A DNA stretch of 64,000 nucleotides, taken from an uncultured PS1 clade bacterium (GTDB taxonomy: Bacteria; Pseudomonadota; Alphaproteobacteria; MED-G09). The position numbers and the translations under genes are program-made. The stretch covers positions 1 through 64,000 of the forward strand of contig CACOFZ010000003.1 of NCBI GenBank assembly GCA_902626605.1, given 5' to 3'. The notes under the pieces are model-generated. The model was not told where the DNA came from, did not search any database, and saw only the letters and a list, made by a program, of their open reading frames with translations. Position 1 is the first letter of the stretch. The number at the start of each line of letters is the position of its first letter. Shown here in pieces: positions 25,697 through 34,618 of this stretch.

Positions 25697-26134
25697 CTAT
25701 CTTTTAAAGCCATTCAAAATAATTCTATGATCTTCAGTATAAACTGTCATAGCTTCTTTTAATTTTTCTGAAGAGTTTCCCAAAACTTGAAAACTTTTAA
25801 CCAAAAAAGTCGACTCAAATTCACTTCTAAGATTTCCATTCAAAAACGATATGACATGATAAAGAGCATCTTCATTGTTATTGTAAACTTCATATAAAGA
25901 AATTTTATTGTCTTGAGATTTAAAATACTTATATACAATAGTACCTGGCTCAGTGGATTTTACATTTTTTACTAATTTGTCTATCAAGCTATCTACGTTA
26001 TTTTCTTTACCCTTAATAACTTCCATATCCAAAATGAATATAATTTTCTCATCATTTATACTTTCATGATGGGCGGCCTCTATTGAATTACTCATAAAAA
26101 GACATAAAAAACTTAATATAATGAATTTTCTCAT
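25697..26134 (-). CDS. Secreted small protein, ABM-like
   Basis: A 145-aa protein with a signal peptide (MRKFIILSFLCLFMSNSIEA, cleavage likely after IEA). The mature part, IIFILDMEVIKGKE followed by EPGTIVYKYFKS and ISLYEVYNNNEDAL, resembles an antibiotic-biosynthesis-monooxygenase-type ferredoxin-like fold placed in the periplasm. The ATG at 26134 follows GGAG by 6 bases; a TTG at 26146 in the same frame would put GGAG inside the gene. Function unknown. Confidence 0.7.
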   Translation of the reverse strand: MRKFIILSFLCLFMSNSIEAAHHESINDEKIIFILDMEVIKGKENNVDSLIDKLVKNVKSTEPGTIVYKYFKSQDNKISLYEVYNNNEDALYHVISFLNGNLRSEFESTFLVKSFQVLGNSSEKLKEAMTVYTEDHRIILNGFKR

Positions 26135-26194
26135 TCTTCTCTCCAAATAAATATCTGAAAGCTTAAAATTTTGTTCTAAATTTTACAATTTAAA

Positions 26195-27277
26195 TTATAA
26201 TGATTTTTGAAATCCAATGTGAATTGTAATGTCATCTTTCATTTGTAAGCCATTTTTATTCTGATCTATTGGTTTAATAATCTCAAAAGCAAACCTATCT
26301 TTATACCTTCCGCCAAAAATATCAAAAATTGTATTAATTCCTATTCCGAAATTAATCACCTCTCCACCGTAATTTAAAGGATTGGCTGTTTGCACCGGTG
26401 CCATAATTGTCTTATCTGAACCGTCAATTGAATCCTGATTTTTATAATTTAGTCTAAAAGAATAAGAGGCCTTTTCACTTAAAGATCCTTGAAACCATAA
26501 ATTATATTCAAATCCGTCGCCATAATTCCAATCTTTTTCATCAATTACTTTTTTAACCAATAATTGATTTCCCAATATAAAATTTCCTATTGATCTAACA
26601 TTAGTAAGCCCAGTTGTTAACCGAAGAGCTTTATCACTAGATTGCATACCATAGGGTAATGTAATCGAAGCTTTCATGTTCATTGGAGTTAAAACCATTC
26701 CTTTTTCAAAATTATCACCTACACTTTTTTCCAGACCAAAAATTGCATGCCACCTTGAAGATTCACCTTTATGTAAATTAAACAGTGCAGCAAGAGAAAT
26801 TTTTGATAAATCAGAGGAAGATGTTTCAAAGGAGCCTAAATAGTTTCTTACCATCATACCCTGATGTGTATCTAAGATCATTTCTTTATCATTGAACATT
26901 ACCATTCCCATTAAAGTTATTTTATCGGATGGTGCATACATTGCTCCCAACATAATCATTCTCATTGTCATTTTTTTTGGAATAACGCTCAAATTCATTG
27001 GCATTTTCATAGACTCAGAATTCTTCATGATCATTGGTATTTTAGAAAAGGGATTTGGTTGTTTAAGAATATTATCATCTGAAATTGACTTTCCATTAAG
27101 GATATTTTTCTTCATTTCCATATTTGCAATCCTAAGTGAAACCATCCATTCGCCTTTCTTATGAAAATGATCTCCCATAACACCAATGGGACCATGGTGA
27201 ATTGCATTAGCTGCATAAATATCTAAGGGTAAAAAGATTAAAATAATTAACAATATTTTTTTCAAATAGACTGCCAT
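26195..27277 (-). CDS. Methionine-rich outer-membrane/transporter-like protein
   Basis: A 360-aa exported protein: signal peptide to about residue 22, then HHGPIGVMGDHFHKKGEWMVSLR, alternating beta-strand-like stretches, and a beta-type C-terminus ending HIGFQKSL. This resembles outer-membrane proteins annotated as phenol-pathway MetA-like transporters, often found near copper genes. Roughly 13 Met residues fall in a 55-residue stretch in the first half, with several His near the N-terminus, suggesting soft-metal contact. GGAG lies 8 bases before the ATG. No metal regulator or pump is nearby. Confidence 0.65.
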   Translation of the reverse strand: MAVYLKKILLIILIFLPLDIYAANAIHHGPIGVMGDHFHKKGEWMVSLRIANMEMKKNILNGKSISDDNILKQPNPFSKIPMIMKNSESMKMPMNLSVIPKKMTMRMIMLGAMYAPSDKITLMGMVMFNDKEMILDTHQGMMVRNYLGSFETSSSDLSKISLAALFNLHKGESSRWHAIFGLEKSVGDNFEKGMVLTPMNMKASITLPYGMQSSDKALRLTTGLTNVRSIGNFILGNQLLVKKVIDEKDWNYGDGFEYNLWFQGSLSEKASYSFRLNYKNQDSIDGSDKTIMAPVQTANPLNYGGEVINFGIGINTIFDIFGGRYKDRFAFEIIKPIDQNKNGLQMKDDITIHIGFQKSL

Positions 27278-27363
27278 TCATTAAACTCCAAATGCTATGA
27301 AACAAATTTATTTGATAATTACAAGGTTTATAATGTCACAATTTATTAATCCAATAGACGTAT

Positions 27364-27942
27364 TTATTTATAATCCTCTACATTGATCAGTTTTCCTGAA
27401 CTTACTTCGTAAACAAAACCATGAATTTTAATATTACTGGGTATAAGACTATGATTTTTTATGATTTTTAAGTCTTCTGTAATACTTAGTTTTAAACTAG
27501 AAAAGGTATACCAATTAATATTATGACCTTCTTTTGAACCAGGCTTCGAGTTTTCACTTTTTAAATTATTGTTATTCGACCAAGAATTTCCATCGAAAGA
27601 AGCTGTCTCTAAATCATCCTCCAATAATTTTGCGATAGTTTCATCTGAAATTTTTTGCATTCCACAATCAGTGTGCTGAATCAGAAACCATTCAACTGTT
27701 CCTAATAATTTATGGGAAACAACTAGTGATCTTATTGCATCATCTGTAACCCTTCCCCCAGCATTCCTTATTACATGAGCATCACCTTCCTCAAAACCCA
27801 AAGCTTTAGCAGGATCAAATCTAGCATCCATACAAGTTAAAATAGCTATATTTTTTTTTGGCTGAGCAGATAAGTCTTCTTTATCAAATTCATTGCTATA
27901 TTTATTATTAGCTTTAATAATTTGTTTTAAATTTTTGGTCAT
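27364..27942 (-). CDS. Beta-class carbonic anhydrase
   Basis: Reversible hydration of CO2. The 192-aa protein has zinc ligands C37, H90 and C93 (CMDARFDP and HTDCGMQK) and the active-site dyad D39-R41, plus HVIRNAGG. It lacks a signal peptide, so it is cytoplasmic. GGATT precedes the ATG. It is transcribed in the same direction as its neighbours with 20 bases to the gene upstream. Confidence 0.93.
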   Translation of the reverse strand: MTKNLKQIIKANNKYSNEFDKEDLSAQPKKNIAILTCMDARFDPAKALGFEEGDAHVIRNAGGRVTDDAIRSLVVSHKLLGTVEWFLIQHTDCGMQKISDETIAKLLEDDLETASFDGNSWSNNNNLKSENSKPGSKEGHNINWYTFSSLKLSITEDLKIIKNHSLIPSNIKIHGFVYEVSSGKLINVEDYK

Positions 27943-27962
27943 AAAAATCCTTTAAAAAAATT

Positions 27963-28643
27963 TTAAATAAGTTTTATAACTTTTAACCTCTCAGAAAAAG
28001 CAAAACTTAAGAAAAACATACATAGAATGTTTACAAAAGTAATAATTTTTTGAATTATTGCCTGCTCTATCATTTGTTCAATGCTTGTTAATGGGCTATC
28101 ACTTACGATTTGATAAATAACATATGAAAGGGTAAAAAATAATAAACAAAAGATCACTAATGAATATTTCTTACTTACACTACTTCGCATTAGAACAAAA
28201 AAATACAAAATCAATCCAGGAACAAGAAGTCTAAAAGCATTCAAAGCGAAAAAAATATGCTCATCTAAAAGTAAATCATATGGTGTCAGGCCAACTCCGG
28301 CAAAGAAAAGGGTTCCAAAGAAAAGAAATACAGAACCAATAATTGAAATTGTAAAACTTAAAATATCATCTTTAAATAATTTAGGAATAAACAAGAAAGA
28401 AATGCCAATTAAGATGAATAAAATCATAGAGAAATTAAAAATTAGAAAAGAAATAAAATTAGGTAAACCAGAATGAGATTTATAACCACCAAGATCACTT
28501 AGAAAGTTATGACTAATTGAATAACCAATCTGCAATGGATCATGGATATTTCCCCCAGGATAAAAAAGCATTGATACAAAAACTGAAATAGTAAAGAAAA
28601 TAGTTACAAATCTTAATACATCAACTGTCCAAAATTTGTACAT
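27963..28643 (-). CDS. DUF998-like six-span membrane protein
   Basis: A 226-aa protein with about six hydrophobic segments. FYPGGNIHDPL and the SHNFLSDLGGYK loop after the first span resemble the conserved NxLSDLG region of DUF998 membrane proteins. Function unknown for the family. AGG is 9 bases before the ATG and the gene follows the GST gene by 10 bases on the same strand. Confidence 0.65.
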   Translation of the reverse strand: MYKFWTVDVLRFVTIFFTISVFVSMLFYPGGNIHDPLQIGYSISHNFLSDLGGYKSHSGLPNFISFLIFNFSMILFILIGISFLFIPKLFKDDILSFTISIIGSVFLFFGTLFFAGVGLTPYDLLLDEHIFFALNAFRLLVPGLILYFFVLMRSSVSKKYSLVIFCLLFFTLSYVIYQIVSDSPLTSIEQMIEQAIIQKIITFVNILCMFFLSFAFSERLKVIKLI

Positions 28644-28653
28644 ATTGTTGAAC

Positions 28654-29265
28654 CTATTTCATTTCTATAGCTTTTTTAAAACAAGATCTTTCAGATATAC
28701 GATTAACATAGCCCTTTAAATTAACCATTTCATCAGTCACACAACCCATTCTATTACTCATAAAACAGGCATGGCCAAGCATGATATCCGCAGCAGAAAA
28801 ATTACCAATTAGGTACTCTTTATTATCTAGGGTTTCATTAACAGGAATTAGAGCTTTTATTAAAAGATTCTTTGCTTGCTTTAATACTGTTTCATCTCTT
28901 CTATCCTCTGGTAACAAAATTGTTTGAACAACTATTGTATTTATTGGAGGCATCACCATTCCTTCACAATAATGAAACCATTGTAAATAATCAGGATATT
29001 TATCAGAATTGATGCTGGGTTTTAGTCCGCCATTTTTGTAACGTTCTATAATATACTCAACGATTGCACCGGACTCATAAATTCTAATATCACCATCATC
29101 CAAAACTGGAACACGGCCCAAAGGGTGTCTTTTTCTATGCTCATCCGATTTAAGATCTTTTGGATGAAAAGCCATATTATTAACTTCATAAGGAAGTTCT
29201 AATTCCTCTAATAACCAAATTATTCTTCCAGCCCTTGAGTTTGGTGCAAAATGAACCTTTAACAT
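28654..29265 (-). CDS. Glutathione S-transferase
   Basis: A 203-aa two-domain GST. The thioredoxin-like domain begins KVHFAPNSRAGRIIWLLEELELPYE and has the cis-Pro in RVPVLDDGD followed by IYESGAIVEYI, the glutathione gamma-Glu site. The helical domain includes NFSAADIMLGHA. The N-terminal Ser of APNSRAGR suggests a Ser-type or beta-like catalytic residue. Conjugates or isomerises electrophiles with glutathione; substrate unknown. GGATT precedes the ATG. Confidence 0.9.
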   Translation of the reverse strand: MLKVHFAPNSRAGRIIWLLEELELPYEVNNMAFHPKDLKSDEHRKRHPLGRVPVLDDGDIRIYESGAIVEYIIERYKNGGLKPSINSDKYPDYLQWFHYCEGMVMPPINTIVVQTILLPEDRRDETVLKQAKNLLIKALIPVNETLDNKEYLIGNFSAADIMLGHACFMSNRMGCVTDEMVNLKGYVNRISERSCFKKAIEMK

Positions 29266-29292
29266 GCAAATCCTATATAAAAATTATTTTTA

Positions 29293-29344
29293 ATAAAAAA
29301 AATGGCCCTGATACAAGTAATAAAACAATGTAATCAGAGCCATT
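29293..29344 (-). terminator. Rho-independent terminator of the TonB receptor gene
   Basis: On the minus strand a long hairpin forms between 29330-29344 and 29301-29314, with a 15-base loop and two small defects, followed by a run of eight or more T (29293-29300 region). It starts 18 bases beyond the receptor's stop codon. It is GC-richer than its surroundings and separates the receptor from the GST operon. Confidence 0.88.
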
Positions 29345-29361
29345 AATCAAGTTATCTATAA

Positions 29362-31791
29362 TTATCTTTGATAAGATAATTTTAAAGCAACTGTTCTTCC
29401 AGGCTTAACATAAGCATATCTATCACCTTTAAATCCAGCCTCTGTACCAGTTCCGCCACCTGTGGAAGGTGCATCAGTACCTCGAGTTTGAATATATTCA
29501 TCAGTAAGGTTTCTACCAACTAAAGCTAGCTTCCATCCTTTGTCAGGTGAAGACAAATAAACACCTGCATCAATAGTTTCGTAATCAGGCTGATATGCAT
29601 CAGGAATAACATCATTAAGTTTATACTTAGTTGAATATTTCATATTTGCATTAAAACCAAATTCAAGACCGCTATTAAGCATTGTATTGTAGTTAATGCC
29701 TAAATTTGCTCTATTTTCAGGAGCAAGCGCCCTTTTACTTCCGTTAAGATTTTGAAGAACTAGACCACCGTCAGGAATATTACATCCTTCAGAGGGCAAT
29801 TGACCGCCTGCACAAGGACCAACAAACTTAACATAGTTTGAATCATTGTATCCATAAGCAGCTGTTAATCTTAGACCATCAATAGTTTTTGGCATATAAG
29901 TCATTTGAAGTTCAAAACCTTGAGACTCTGATTCTTCAGCATTTAAAGTTCTATAAGCAAAAGTTGCAGAATTAAAATAATTCAATTGAAGATCATCATA
30001 CTCATATGAATAAACATCAAAATTTACTTCTAGACTTCCATCCGCTACAAGCGCCTTGATACCAGCTTCAAAACCACTTACATTCTCTGGTTCGTAAGTA
30101 ATATCTCCAATTGGGTCAGCGTTTAATGTGCTGTCGATAGAACCATTATCAAAACCCCCTGACTTCCAGCCTTCTTTGTAAGCTACAAAATAGGTGAGAT
30201 TATCCGAAGGTTGATATCTAAAGGTTACTTCAGGTACAAAATCATCAAATGATTGATCAGCTGCTAGAATTCTATCTTGAACAAATAAGAAACCAAAAGC
30301 AGGGTTTACATAAGGTTGGGTAAAGTATGAGTCTTTTTTCTCATCAATATAACGACCACCAGCTGTAAGTTGCATAGTATCATTAATATCCCAAATAATC
30401 TCACCATAAACTGAGAATGTTTCTCCATCTGTTTCAGATATTTTATCATAAGCAACATATCTATCTGATGGATCAGCAGCAGAATTTTCAGCACCGGCAA
30501 ACATAACCTCTTGTATAAAGTATCTTTCAGTTTCTTGCCAATAAGCCCCGAGAGCCCAGTTTAATGAACCACCATCTGTTGATACCCATTTAAGTTCCAT
30601 AGATGTGTTTTCAAATTCATTATACTCACCAGCAAACACACTAGTTGCTGCATTATAATCTGCATCAATTACCCAAGCAACTTCCTGTTCATGCATATTA
30701 AGGATGGCTGTTAATTGTGAGCTATCAAAATCATGTTCAAGCTTTGCTGTGTAGATTTTTGACTCATATTGATCTCCTAAGCCTCCACCGAAAACACCTG
30801 CAGTATCATAATCATTTGCAAAAGAAGGAGGAATATTATTTAGACCTGTTCTTCTGTCTTTGTTACAATCTCCACCAAGTGGGTTTGGATTTGGAACTCC
30901 ACCAGTATTAATTTGAGGAGTATCACCTAAATAACAGCTAAATAATTCAGCTACAGTTGCAGAGGCAACAAAAGTTTCTGCCATACTTGCTTTAAGTGTT
31001 AAAGTTGTTCTCTCAGTAAGATCCCCTTTTAAAGTTAATCTTGCAAAGCTCTCTTCAGTAGCAGGATAATATTTTTGAGTTGGTGCAGGATTAAAATGTT
31101 GAGTTGCAACAAAACCATTTGCTGCATCTAAAGTAGTATAAGTTGAGTCACCTGCAACATTTTGCATCCAACCTTCATCCATATTACTCTCATATAATGC
31201 TAGACGCGCGCCCCATGTATCGCTTATAGGACCAGAAATTACAAACTCATATGTATCTGTTTTATATTCAAACTCATGACCAACACTCAAGTTTAGTTCA
31301 AATTCATCTGTAGGATCATTTGTTATAACTGAAACAGCACCCGCAGTAGCATTTTTACCAAAATAAAGAGCTTGAGGACCCTTTAATATAGCTACTTGTT
31401 GTGTATCAAATAATCCCTCATTAATTACCCTACCTTGAGGAAAATAAACGTTATCAATCATAACAGCAACTGACTGTTCAATACCCAAACTACCTGGACT
31501 TGAGGCAATACCTCTAATAGCAATTTGGACTCCACTACCACTATTAATTCTATTTATTTCAAGCGATGCGGATGAGGCTGCAAGATCATCTAAAGTATTA
31601 ATATTTAGATTCTCCATTTCTTCTTCCGTATATGCAGTAATAGCTACTGGAATATCTCTAATTGATTCATCCTTAGCTCTAGCTGTAACAACAATTTCTT
31701 CAATATCGCTTGAAATTGTATCTTGAGCATTAACAAAACTTAAACCAATTATTATTGATAAAAAAAATGTAAATAACGAATATCTTTTCAT
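29362..31791 (-). CDS. TonB-dependent outer-membrane receptor
   Basis: An 809-aa receptor with a signal peptide ending near VNA (residue 22), a TonB-box-like EEIVVTARA, a plug domain (about 40-150) with DNVYFPQGRVINEGLFDTQQVAILKGPQALYFGKNATAGAV split across it, and a beta-barrel ending GRTVALKLSYQR with terminal aromatic-containing strand. It resembles receptors from sphingomonads and marine gammaproteobacteria used for hydrophobic or organic substrates rather than the classical siderophore type. It is monocistronic with its own terminator and is divergent from a secreted VOC gene, so the two may share a regulatory region (31792-31910). Confidence 0.93.
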   Translation of the reverse strand: MKRYSLFTFFLSIIIGLSFVNAQDTISSDIEEIVVTARAKDESIRDIPVAITAYTEEEMENLNINTLDDLAASSASLEINRINSGSGVQIAIRGIASSPGSLGIEQSVAVMIDNVYFPQGRVINEGLFDTQQVAILKGPQALYFGKNATAGAVSVITNDPTDEFELNLSVGHEFEYKTDTYEFVISGPISDTWGARLALYESNMDEGWMQNVAGDSTYTTLDAANGFVATQHFNPAPTQKYYPATEESFARLTLKGDLTERTTLTLKASMAETFVASATVAELFSCYLGDTPQINTGGVPNPNPLGGDCNKDRRTGLNNIPPSFANDYDTAGVFGGGLGDQYESKIYTAKLEHDFDSSQLTAILNMHEQEVAWVIDADYNAATSVFAGEYNEFENTSMELKWVSTDGGSLNWALGAYWQETERYFIQEVMFAGAENSAADPSDRYVAYDKISETDGETFSVYGEIIWDINDTMQLTAGGRYIDEKKDSYFTQPYVNPAFGFLFVQDRILAADQSFDDFVPEVTFRYQPSDNLTYFVAYKEGWKSGGFDNGSIDSTLNADPIGDITYEPENVSGFEAGIKALVADGSLEVNFDVYSYEYDDLQLNYFNSATFAYRTLNAEESESQGFELQMTYMPKTIDGLRLTAAYGYNDSNYVKFVGPCAGGQLPSEGCNIPDGGLVLQNLNGSKRALAPENRANLGINYNTMLNSGLEFGFNANMKYSTKYKLNDVIPDAYQPDYETIDAGVYLSSPDKGWKLALVGRNLTDEYIQTRGTDAPSTGGGTGTEAGFKGDRYAYVKPGRTVALKLSYQR

Positions 31792-31910
31792 TATTGTCTC
31801 CCCTAAAATTAAATTTTTATATAATTAAAACATAACTAACGATTTGATACTGCTTTATTTATTATTAAAATACAATATATTTATAATATTAATATTTAAA
31901 GGAGAATAAA

Positions 31911-32384
31911 ATGCATTCAAATCTGAAAATAATAATTCTGAGCTTAATTATGTTATTATCTTTTCAGGTAAATGCTAAGCTTGGATTTGTTGGAATAGGT
32001 GTTTCTGATATTGAAAAATCAACAAAGTTTTACCAAGATATTCTTGATATGGATATTATTGGTACCTATGACGATATTATAGTTGATAATGCAGATGGTA
32101 CTGAAAGCTATCTCGATGAAGTTGTACTTGGTTATGAGGATAAACCTGGAACATTGCTTGTACTTATGAACTGGCCAAAGGATAAAAGACAATATGATGG
32201 CGATAATGTAAAAATTGTCTTTGAAGTGGAAGATGCTAAGAAAGTAATGAAGAAAATTAAAAAATCTGGAGGTAAGGTAGATAGAGAAGCCTTGCCTCAT
32301 TACACAATAGAGGGTGGATTAGTTGGTCTTGGTCGCGATCTTGATAATTATGTAGTCGAAATTATTCAATGGGAAGCAAATTAG
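31911..32384 (+). CDS. Exported VOC (glyoxalase-fold) protein
   Basis: A 157-aa protein with a signal peptide ending at VNA (residue 22), then a single VOC domain: FVGIGVSDIEKSTKFYQDILDM, LLVLMNWPKD and VGLGRDLDNYVVEIIQW. VOC proteins usually work in the cytoplasm; a periplasmic one is uncommon. Glu in the last strand (VVEIIQW) could be a metal ligand. AAAGGAG sits 7 bases before the ATG. It is transcribed divergently from the TonB receptor and may act on the imported compound, which is inference. Confidence 0.82.
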   Translation: MHSNLKIIILSLIMLLSFQVNAKLGFVGIGVSDIEKSTKFYQDILDMDIIGTYDDIIVDNADGTESYLDEVVLGYEDKPGTLLVLMNWPKDKRQYDGDNVKIVFEVEDAKKVMKKIKKSGGKVDREALPHYTIEGGLVGLGRDLDNYVVEIIQWEAN

Positions 32385-32417
32385 ATTATTTTATCAAATT
32401 TTTTTAAATCATCATAT

Positions 32418-32783
32418 TTATGTTAATTTTTGAAGATCTGACTCAAATTCATCAACAGTATAAGATCGCATAAAACGAGTATCAAATATTTTTTCTTCGT
32501 CCTCTCTTATTTCTTTTGCAATCTCTGGCTCACTTAATTTTTTTCCACAAGCTTCTAGGGTTTTCTCATCTGGGTACCAAATTTCCATTAAAACATCGTA
32601 CTCTGGATCATTTAAATTTCCTGATCTATCAACAAGAGGATTTATAAAACGTCTTATATATTTAACTGCAAAACCATTAAGATATTTTTCACCAATGACC
32701 CTGTGGTTATTTTCGTAGTAATCTCTAAACTCAGATATAGTCATACCTGGTCGTCTTTTCATAAGCATAATTACTTTAATCAT
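32418..32783 (-). CDS. EthD-domain protein
   Basis: A 121-aa dimeric alpha+beta-barrel protein. IKVIMLMKRRPGMTISEFRDYYENNHR is the EthD opening, with the conserved His pair near residue 27. EthD is required for ethyl-tert-butyl-ether breakdown by an accessory role, and related proteins occur in polyketide cyclisation and aromatic pathways. GGGGG is 6 bases before the ATG. It converges with the VOC gene. Confidence 0.85.
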   Translation of the reverse strand: MIKVIMLMKRRPGMTISEFRDYYENNHRVIGEKYLNGFAVKYIRRFINPLVDRSGNLNDPEYDVLMEIWYPDEKTLEACGKKLSEPEIAKEIREDEEKIFDTRFMRSYTVDEFESDLQKLT

Positions 32784-32833
32784 AATAACCCCCTTAAATT
32801 TAAATAAGTAAATATTATACTATAAAAAAATTA

Positions 32834-32866
32834 AATAAAAAAAAACGCCCAAAATTTGAGCGTTTT
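32834..32866 (-). terminator. Rho-independent terminator of the membrane-protein gene at 32888
   Basis: On the minus strand AAAACGCTC (32866-32858) pairs with GGGCGTTTT (32850-32842) with one wobble pair and a 7-base loop, then a T-rich tail (32841-32834 region). Read on the plus strand the same hairpin has a C-A mismatch, so it suits minus-strand transcription. It begins about 22 bases after the stop codon of the 137-aa gene. Confidence 0.9.
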
Positions 32867-32887
32867 TTAATACTTAAAAATAAAACT

Positions 32888-33301
32888 TTATTTTTTTGGC
32901 AACCATATTTGTCCTAAAATAATTATTCCAGAAACAACGATAAATGCTAATGCAAGAGGTAATGGCATTGAAACTGCCTCAGTTGTTCCAACATAATCAA
33001 TATAGCCCTCTGCGCCGCTTGAAATTGAGGTACCGCTTGCTTTTAAGTCGGAAAGACCCCTTGCTGCAGCAATCCAGGTATTTGCAATTGTAGTAGTGTT
33101 AATCCAAGCAAAAGCAAGAATAATTAAACCAAAAGCACTTGAAACAAGCTTAGCAAAAAGATTTGTTTCAGGATTATTTCTTGTATTCATTGCAATTCGC
33201 ATTGATAACCATACACCAAGAATAGTTCCTACACCTACAAGGCCAGATCCAATTCTATTTGAGCTCCATAAGCTCCATATTTGAAATTCGTCCATAATCA
33301 T
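32888..33301 (-). CDS. Unrecognised 137-aa integral membrane protein
   Basis: No family recognised. Three to four hydrophobic segments: about 18-37, 49-70 and 111-132, with a Ser/Gly-rich loop (DLKASGTSISSGAEGY) between the last two. The ATG follows a consensus GGAGG by 7 bases and the gene has its own strong terminator, so it is a well-isolated single-gene unit and possibly well expressed. No catalytic motif is visible. Confidence 0.75.
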   Translation of the reverse strand: MIMDEFQIWSLWSSNRIGSGLVGVGTILGVWLSMRIAMNTRNNPETNLFAKLVSSAFGLIILAFAWINTTTIANTWIAAARGLSDLKASGTSISSGAEGYIDYVGTTEAVSMPLPLALAFIVVSGIIILGQIWLPKK

Positions 33302-33343
33302 TGTTTTACCTCCATATTTTGTTAGAAAAATATTAAGCTATTA

Positions 33344-33373
33344 ATTAGAAAAGTAAATGATAATAACTCTCAA
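33344..33373 (-). promoter_or_regulatory. Possible sigma-70-type promoter of the 32888 membrane-protein gene
   Basis: On the minus strand TTGAGA (33373-33368) and TCTAAT (33349-33344) are separated by 18 bases, about 43 bases before the start codon. In AT-rich DNA such matches arise often by chance. Confidence 0.3.
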
Positions 33374-33400
33374 AAGGATAGTTAATTAAACCTTCAATAA

Positions 33401-34420
33401 TTAGACTTTGACAACAACCTTTCCAACATTACCTCCAACAAAAAGTTTTAAATATGCTGATACTAAATTTTCTAGACCATCTGTAATTTCTATAGGTAAT
33501 TTTAAAAGGCCATCATTATCCCATTTTTTAAGAATTGGATTTATTTCATCCTCTCTATGGTAAAAGTCAGGTGAAAAGAAACCTTCAAATCTAAGTCTTT
33601 TCATTAAAATAAGATCATAATTATATGGCCCAGGTAAACGTTCTTTGGAGGCATAATTTTCTAATAAACCACATACAGCAATTACTCCAAAATTTGCCAT
33701 ATTTTCTAAAACAGCGTCTAATGTTGAACCGGCAACATTATCAAAATAAACATTTACTCCATCAGGACAGAGTTCTTTTAATTTATTTGAAATATTTTCA
33801 GTTTTATAATTTATGGATCCATCAAAGCCATAATCATTACAGATTAGATTACATTTTTCATTACTTCCAGCTATACCAATAACCTTACAACCTGCAATTT
33901 TTGCAATTTGACCAGCCATTAAACCAGTGCAGCCTGCAGCAGCTGATACAACAAAAGTGTCACCAGCTTTTACTTTTCCTGTATTTATAACTCCTACATA
34001 AGCGGTCCATCCGTTAGCACCGTAAACACCAACATAATTTACTAAATCAGTATCATTAATATCAACTTTACTTGGATACATTGTTGTTGGGTCAACTACA
34101 GAATAATCTGACCATTGCCCATATGATCTTAATACATCACCTTTTTTATATTCCGGATGGTTGCTTTCAATAATTTCGCCCAAAACTGTTCCCATTAATT
34201 TTTCACCAATAGGAATTGGTGGTTGATAAGAGTCTTCTCTCTCTGTCATATACATTCTGGTTCCTGCATCCATTGAGAGATATTTATTTTTCGTAGCAAA
34301 ACATCCTTCAGGAATAATTAATTTATTTTCTTCTTTAATCTCTAGGGCGCTCTCAAAATCATTTCCATCAGGTAATTTTTTCATTACCCAAAATCTATTT
34401 TTTAATTCTAATTCAGTCAT
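33401..34420 (-). CDS. NADP-dependent MDR oxidoreductase (CurA/PTGR-like)
   Basis: A 339-aa medium-chain reductase without zinc ligands. The nucleotide motif is VSAAAGCTGLMAGQIAK with KVIGIAGS after it, followed by VYFDNVAGSTLD. Predicted to reduce the double bond of unsaturated ketones or aldehydes with NADPH. It has the same length as its relative at 14489-15508 but is clearly diverged. It lies alone between a membrane-protein gene and a 198-base spacer holding nothing I recognise. Confidence 0.9.
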   Translation of the reverse strand: MTELELKNRFWVMKKLPDGNDFESALEIKEENKLIIPEGCFATKNKYLSMDAGTRMYMTEREDSYQPPIPIGEKLMGTVLGEIIESNHPEYKKGDVLRSYGQWSDYSVVDPTTMYPSKVDINDTDLVNYVGVYGANGWTAYVGVINTGKVKAGDTFVVSAAAGCTGLMAGQIAKIAGCKVIGIAGSNEKCNLICNDYGFDGSINYKTENISNKLKELCPDGVNVYFDNVAGSTLDAVLENMANFGVIAVCGLLENYASKERLPGPYNYDLILMKRLRFEGFFSPDFYHREDEINPILKKWDNDGLLKLPIEITDGLENLVSAYLKLFVGGNVGKVVVKV

Positions 34421-34618
34421 AATTTTTTCCCATTCATAATTTAGTTAATCGTAACTATAATATAAGACATTTGAATTACAAAAAACCATAAACCACATTC
34501 AAAAAACAAAGGCTTATTATTTAACTAAACTAAATCTCTGGCACTTAACTGATAAAAATACAAAAATATCAAATATATTGGCCAATTTTCTGAATAAAAA
34601 AAACAATATTTTTTAATT

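Noticed and set aside
30306-30500. Same-strand alternative frame inside the TonB receptor gene
   Set aside because: The receptor frame is uninterrupted and carries conserved motifs throughout; the small frame has no start signals.
34421-34618. 198-base spacer upstream of the MDR gene, checked for a small RNA or riboswitch
   Set aside because: AT-rich sequence with no conserved motif, stable hairpin or ORF that I could support.
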